Below are positions 60,937 through 64,000 of a stretch of DNA of 64,000 bases, piece by piece. Both the position numbers and the translations under genes were made by a program. The notes under the pieces are model-generated. The model did no database searches. It saw nothing but the letters and a program-made list of their open reading frames with translations, and was not told the origin of the DNA. This DNA comes from Paenibacillus sp. CC-CFT747 (GTDB lineage Bacteria > Bacillota > Bacilli > Paenibacillales > NBRC-103111). The stretch lies in assembly GCA_030323305.1 (NCBI GenBank), contig CP106741.1, forward strand, positions 191,001-255,000. The letters run 5' to 3'. Position 1 is the first letter of the stretch; each line of letters opens with the position of its first letter.

Positions 60937-61377
60937 TTGGCTATCGTCTTATCGACAGGTACCATTAACAAAACCCGTTCCACGGTAAATGCACACATCG
61001 AGCTTCTTAACCTTAGCAGTTTCTTTAGAACGGTGCGGGTGCAGGTCATCAACTGGGACAGCAAGACAATCCTTCTGGATCAAACCGTCAACGTAGATCC
61101 TTCCACTAACTTTGCGATCACAAGAAGTGTTCGCGATGTCTCCTTCCACTACGAAATCCGGGTAACGGTTCCCACGACCCGCAACCTGATCGTCAACACC
61201 TTTGCCGTAGACAGCGATACCTTTACCGTCGAGAACAACACGGTTCTTCAGCATCAGCTGGTCCGCATCTTCCCGCCGTTTACGATCTTCAAGAAAGCCA
61301 AAACAAAGGGCCGGGTCAAGGTAAGCAAAAAACCGATCACGACTAAAGCACTTGCACGAAAATCTGTAAAAAAATAA
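60937..61377 (+). CDS. Small beta-rich protein of unknown function
   Basis: A 146-residue protein from TTG 60937 (MAIVLSTGTINKTRSTVNAH), 9 bases after AAAGGAG. Alternating hydrophobic and polar residues (VRVQVINWDSKTILLDQTVN, HYEIRVTVPTTRNLIVNTFA) suggest one beta-sandwich. The last 35 residues are Lys-rich (KKAKTKGRVKVSKKPITTKA). No signal peptide is seen. I recall similar small proteins in Paenibacillus but cannot assign a function. Surface or spore association is only a guess. Confidence 0.7.
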   Translation: MAIVLSTGTINKTRSTVNAHIELLNLSSFFRTVRVQVINWDSKTILLDQTVNVDPSTNFAITRSVRDVSFHYEIRVTVPTTRNLIVNTFAVDSDTFTVENNTVLQHQLVRIFPPFTIFKKAKTKGRVKVSKKPITTKALARKSVKK

Positions 61378-61445
61378 CAGATAAAACCTCAAGATTGGCG
61401 GGCTTCCCAGGACTTAAGATCTATAATTTAACCCAATAAATATGG

Positions 61446-61451
61446 TATAAT
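61446..61451 (+). promoter_or_regulatory. -10 element for the AbrB-like gene
   Basis: A consensus TATAAT lies 28 bases upstream of the GTG start. The -35 region (around ATAATT, 61423-61428) is poor. Confidence 0.5.
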
Positions 61452-61478
61452 ATGTTAAAAACTTCTTGGGGGATCTCT

Positions 61479-61889
61479 GTGAAAAGTCTTGGCATAGTGA
61501 GAAAATTGGACCGGCTGGGCCGCATTGTTATTCCGAAAGAATTGCTGGAGATTCATGATATCCGTATCCGGGATCCTTTGGAAATTTTCACGGATGACAA
61601 GCGGATCGCCCTGCGGAAGTACCGGTCGACGGATTGCATCTTCTGTGAAAATTATGACAACAACATCTATTTCAAATCGTATTTCATTTGCGCCTCCTGC
61701 CTTAGGCAGATCCGGCCCTCCGAGGCGCCCGGAAAACCCGTCTCCTCCCGTCCGTCGTCCAAGCCTACCGCGCTGGACCGTTTCCGGGAAGCGAAGGAGA
61801 AATATCCCGACGCCTCCCAGAAGCAGCTTGCCGAAATCCTTGGCATTACCCAAGGCCGGGTAAGCCAGCTGAATAAAGAACTGAAGTAA
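61479..61889 (+). CDS. AbrB-type transcription regulator with cysteine pairs and C-terminal HTH-like segment
   Basis: A 136-residue protein from GTG 61479, after GGGGGA. Residues 1-50 are a SpoVT/AbrB swapped-hairpin DNA-binding domain (GIVRKLDRLGRIVIPKELLE followed by IHDIRIRDPLEIF). Cys53-x-x-Cys56 and Cys71-x-x-Cys74 then form a probable zinc site. A proline/serine linker leads to a C-terminal segment YPDASQKQLAEILGITQGRV that reads like a second helix-turn-helix. Classical AbrB lacks both added parts. It may be a transition-state or sporulation-related regulator. Targets are unknown. Confidence 0.85.
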   Translation: MKSLGIVRKLDRLGRIVIPKELLEIHDIRIRDPLEIFTDDKRIALRKYRSTDCIFCENYDNNIYFKSYFICASCLRQIRPSEAPGKPVSSRPSSKPTALDRFREAKEKYPDASQKQLAEILGITQGRVSQLNKELK

Positions 61890-61909
61890 AATAAGCATGA
61901 CCGGCCTAG

Positions 61910-61937
61910 CAGCCCGACCTCTGGTTCGGGCTGTTTT
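61910..61937 (+). terminator. Intrinsic terminator after the AbrB-like gene
   Basis: CAGCCCGA and TCGGGCTG with an 8-base loop are followed by TTTT, 20 bases after the stop. Confidence 0.85.
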
Positions 61938-62053
61938 GCATCGGTGGGGAACACAGGGAAGCTTCCCAAACCCTTTTATAGTATAATATGGTAGACGGCA
62001 ACGAAGAGGACGCTTCCGGATTTATCTACACCCTACACCGAGGAGGGATTCGA

Positions 62054-63130
62054 ATGAAGTCCATCACCCGGCAGGCCGGCATGCTCCTGATGTCCCAAGC
62101 CGATGAGCTTGCGGAGGAAGTGACCGCCCGGCAATATTCCCGGCAGCCTGATCTGACGGCCCGCTTCGGAGCCTCCGGACGGATAAGAACCAGGCAGGAC
62201 TCCGTTTATAACCTGCAGTATTTGGCCGAAAGCGTCCTGGTCGACAGCCCCTCCTTGTTCGTCCATTATATCGCCTGGCTCAAAACGCTTCTGGACGGGT
62301 ACCAGGTTTCCGTGGAGGAGCTGCGGGTTAACCTCCAATGCATGGAGGAGGTCATTCAGGCCCACGTGAAGGAACCCGAACGAGAGACCCTGCTGGATTA
62401 CTTGCGGCTGGGACGCCAGCAGTTGACGGCGGCGGAGACTCCCTCCTCCTTTCTTAAGGAGGACCAGCCCCTCGCGGAGGAGGCCAAGCTTTACCTCCAA
62501 GCCCTGCTTAACGGGGACCGCCGGTCCGCAAGTCAGCTGATCACCCGGTTGGTCGAGGACAAGGTCCCGCTGAGAGACTTGTATTTGTATATTTTCCAGA
62601 CCACCCAGCATGAGATCGGCCGCCTGTGGCAAACCAACCGCATCCAAGTAGCCCAAGAGCATTTCTGTACGGCCGCCACCCAGATGATCATGTCTCAGCT
62701 GTATCCCTATTTGTTCACAAGCCCCCGCAAAAGCTATACGCTCGTCTCCGCCTGCGTCGGCAAGGAAATGCATGAGGTCGGCCTGCGGGTGCTGACGGAC
62801 CTGTTCGAGCTGGAGGGCTGGGATACGTACTACCTCGGCGCGAACGTGCCTGCTCGAAGCGTGATTCATTCGCTTATCCACCATAAGGCGGACGTGATCG
62901 CTATCTCCGCTACCATGACCTACCACGTCCATCTCGTGGAAGAGCTCATTTCCCAAATCCGGGGAAACCCGGAATGTTCGGGAGTCCGAATTATCGTTGG
63001 CGGCCTGCCCTTCAACATCGATTCCAAGCTATGGAAAAGGGTGAGAGCCGACGGGTGGGCCTCGGATGCGGAAGAAGCGGTCCGGGTAGCGGAAAGCCTG
63101 CTTCAAGGCCAGACGGCTCAAACGGAATAA
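62054..63130 (+). CDS. Cobalamin-binding sensor protein with CarH-type light-sensing motifs
   Basis: An intact 358-residue protein from ATG 62054, after AGGAGGG. The N-terminal 110 residues are helical (SPSLFVHYIAWLKTLLDGYQ ...). Residues 140-225 form a four-helix B12 cap with the Wx9EH motif (W192, E202-H203 in LWQTNRIQVAQEHF). Residues 227-350 form a Rossmann B12-binding domain with ExHxxG (E238-M-H240-E-V-G243), where H240 should be the lower cobalt ligand. These two motifs together mark adenosylcobalamin photoreceptors of the CarH/LitR type in the literature, but here no MerR DNA-binding domain is attached. A histidine kinase gene starts 26 bases downstream, so the likely output is that kinase. 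Confidence 0.88.
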   Translation: MKSITRQAGMLLMSQADELAEEVTARQYSRQPDLTARFGASGRIRTRQDSVYNLQYLAESVLVDSPSLFVHYIAWLKTLLDGYQVSVEELRVNLQCMEEVIQAHVKEPERETLLDYLRLGRQQLTAAETPSSFLKEDQPLAEEAKLYLQALLNGDRRSASQLITRLVEDKVPLRDLYLYIFQTTQHEIGRLWQTNRIQVAQEHFCTAATQMIMSQLYPYLFTSPRKSYTLVSACVGKEMHEVGLRVLTDLFELEGWDTYYLGANVPARSVIHSLIHHKADVIAISATMTYHVHLVEELISQIRGNPECSGVRIIVGGLPFNIDSKLWKRVRADGWASDAEEAVRVAESLLQGQTAQTE

Positions 63131-63156
63131 CGCGACCGACTAAAGGAGCTAAGAAC

Positions 63157-64000
63157 ATGGAGTCTCATGCCGAGTGGCATTCGGAAATAGCCAAGCTGAG
63201 GGAAACCGTCCGTCAGCTGTCCGACCGGGTCATCCGGTTTCAGGAACAGGAGGACCGGCTGCTTTCGGAGCTTTCGGAAATGAACAACGAATTGATTACC
63301 GTCCAGAGAATGCTCGCCAAAACCAATCTGGATCTTAAAAAATCCCAGAAGAAAGCGGAGGAAGCGGAGCTTGCCAAGGGATCGTTCCTGTCGATGATGA
63401 GCCACGAGGTCCGTTCCCCTATGAACGGCATCCTGGGGATGACCGAGCTGCTCATGCATGCGGAGCTCCATGCCGAGCACCGCAAGAAAGTGATGCTGAT
63501 CGAGGAATCCGCCAAGCTTCTGCTGACGATCGTTAACGATATTCTCGACATCACCAAGATCGAAACCGGAGAAGTGAAGCTGAATGAGGAGCCCTTCGAT
63601 CTTCGCAAGCTGCTTCATCATATGGTGGAGCTGATGAAGCCGAACGCCGCTTCCCGGACCCTCCTTCTTCCCGTCTGGGACAGCCGAATTCACCCGTTTC
63701 TATTGGGCGATGCCGTGCGCATCCGGCAGATTCTGCTCAATGTGATCATTCATTCCACCCGCCTGTCGGGCAGTGGGACCCTTACGGTCCGGGCTCTGCT
63801 GGAGCGGGCTGAGAAAGGCAAACAGGCCATCCGCGTCGAGGTGTCGGAGCCCGCAGGAGAACGCCGTCCCCTTCCGGCTCCCCCTGAGCACGAAGGCAGC
63901 CATCTCGGGATGCGCATTGCTTCCCGGCTCCTGCAGCTGATGGGCGGTTCCCTGACCGTGCATGGAGAGGACGGGAAAGGCCCTCTGGTGTCCTTTCAAC
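63157..64000 (+). CDS. Histidine kinase with degenerate ATP-binding motifs (partial, runs off the window)
   Basis: 281 codons are visible from ATG 63157 (MESHAEWHSEIAKLRETVRQ), after AAAGGAG, without a stop. Residues 10-75 form a coiled coil. A HisKA motif MSHEVRSPMNGILGM has H83. In the HATPase region the N box reads NVIIHSTRLSG (second Asn replaced by His). The DxGxG box is not present where VEVSEPAGERRPLP stands, and the G box is GSHLGMRIA rather than GxGLGL. ATP binding is therefore doubtful. It is 26 bases after the B12 sensor gene and probably its partner. Receiver domains may follow outside the window. Confidence 0.82.
   Translation, partial: MESHAEWHSEIAKLRETVRQLSDRVIRFQEQEDRLLSELSEMNNELITVQRMLAKTNLDLKKSQKKAEEAELAKGSFLSMMSHEVRSPMNGILGMTELLMHAELHAEHRKKVMLIEESAKLLLTIVNDILDITKIETGEVKLNEEPFDLRKLLHHMVELMKPNAASRTLLLPVWDSRIHPFLLGDAVRIRQILLNVIIHSTRLSGSGTLTVRALLERAEKGKQAIRVEVSEPAGERRPLPAPPEHEGSHLGMRIASRLLQLMGGSLTVHGEDGKGPLVSFQ

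Overview
The window looks like a chromosomal segment of a moderately GC-rich, endospore-forming Firmicute of the Paenibacillaceae type. The evidence is strong AGGAGG-type ribosome binding sites, many Bacillus-like gene families (AraR/AraDBA, YtoI, YunC, NrnB, YwdK, YhbH/SpoVR, AbrB-like and NlpC/P60 proteins), frequent GTG/TTG starts, clean intrinsic terminators after most units, and an intergenic repeat type that I associate with Paenibacillus (from memory, not searched). I see no rRNA or tRNA gene, insertion sequence, CRISPR array or prophage.

A dominant technical feature is that roughly 40 positions need a small indel to join two conserved protein halves that lie in different frames. Most are single missing bases in short homopolymers, and the protein sequence is well conserved on both sides. 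I read these mainly as uncorrected sequencing or assembly indels, not gene decay, and I give the reconstructed full-length genes. Real remnants do exist, namely a truncated Nudix gene and a KefB-like antiporter fragment.

Layout: 1-1260, blaI-blaR1-type sensor/repressor pair with a BlaI operator. 1342-6700, L-arabinose operon araD-araB-araA plus araR with two AraR-type operators. 6797-9873, a multi-PAS hybrid histidine kinase. 10201-13011, an ArsR-type regulator divergent from a family 2 glycoside hydrolase, sharing a dyad operator. 13112-15421, VOC protein, truncated Nudix gene, HD hydrolase and thioredoxin reductase. 15520-17849, TetR repressor divergent from a DHA2 efflux pump with twin perfect palindromes. 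17919-19139, nanoRNase NrnB. 19327-26930, a giant secreted modular protein built by internal duplication. 27353-28027, SH3-NlpC/P60 cell-wall hydrolase. 28130-31724, glycolate oxidase GlcD/GlcF and a divergent FadR-type regulator. 31965-35937, small unknown genes, a HAD phosphatase and YtoI. 36055-37325, a uronate isomerase-type enzyme. 37455-39806, antiporter remnant, EamA transporter, YunC and an unknown protein. 39959-44443, an Lhr-type helicase. 44494-48121, an FtsX-type permease and a membrane glycosyltransferase behind a structured leader with an intrinsic terminator. 48345-50211, small proteins and a second NlpC/P60 enzyme. 50425-52452, a GHL10-type glycoside hydrolase. 52902-57829, a sugar-linked cluster (FAD oxidoreductase, RpiR regulator, NanE epimerase, DUF4127 protein). 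58201-60783, sporulation genes yhbH-spoVR. 60937-61889, an unknown protein and an AbrB-type regulator with cysteine pairs and an HTH tail. 62054-64000, a B12-binding protein carrying the CarH-type light-sensor motifs, followed by a histidine kinase with degenerate ATP-binding motifs that runs off the window.

Much of the window concerns plant or microbial polysaccharide and sugar use (arabinose, uronate, glycolate, GH2, GHL10, the beta-helix protein), each with a local regulator. The most interesting candidates for new biology are the B12 sensor plus degenerate kinase pair, the duplicated giant beta-helix protein, the leader RNA upstream of the glycosyltransferase/permease operon, and the DUF4127-NanE junction with a potential G-quadruplex.
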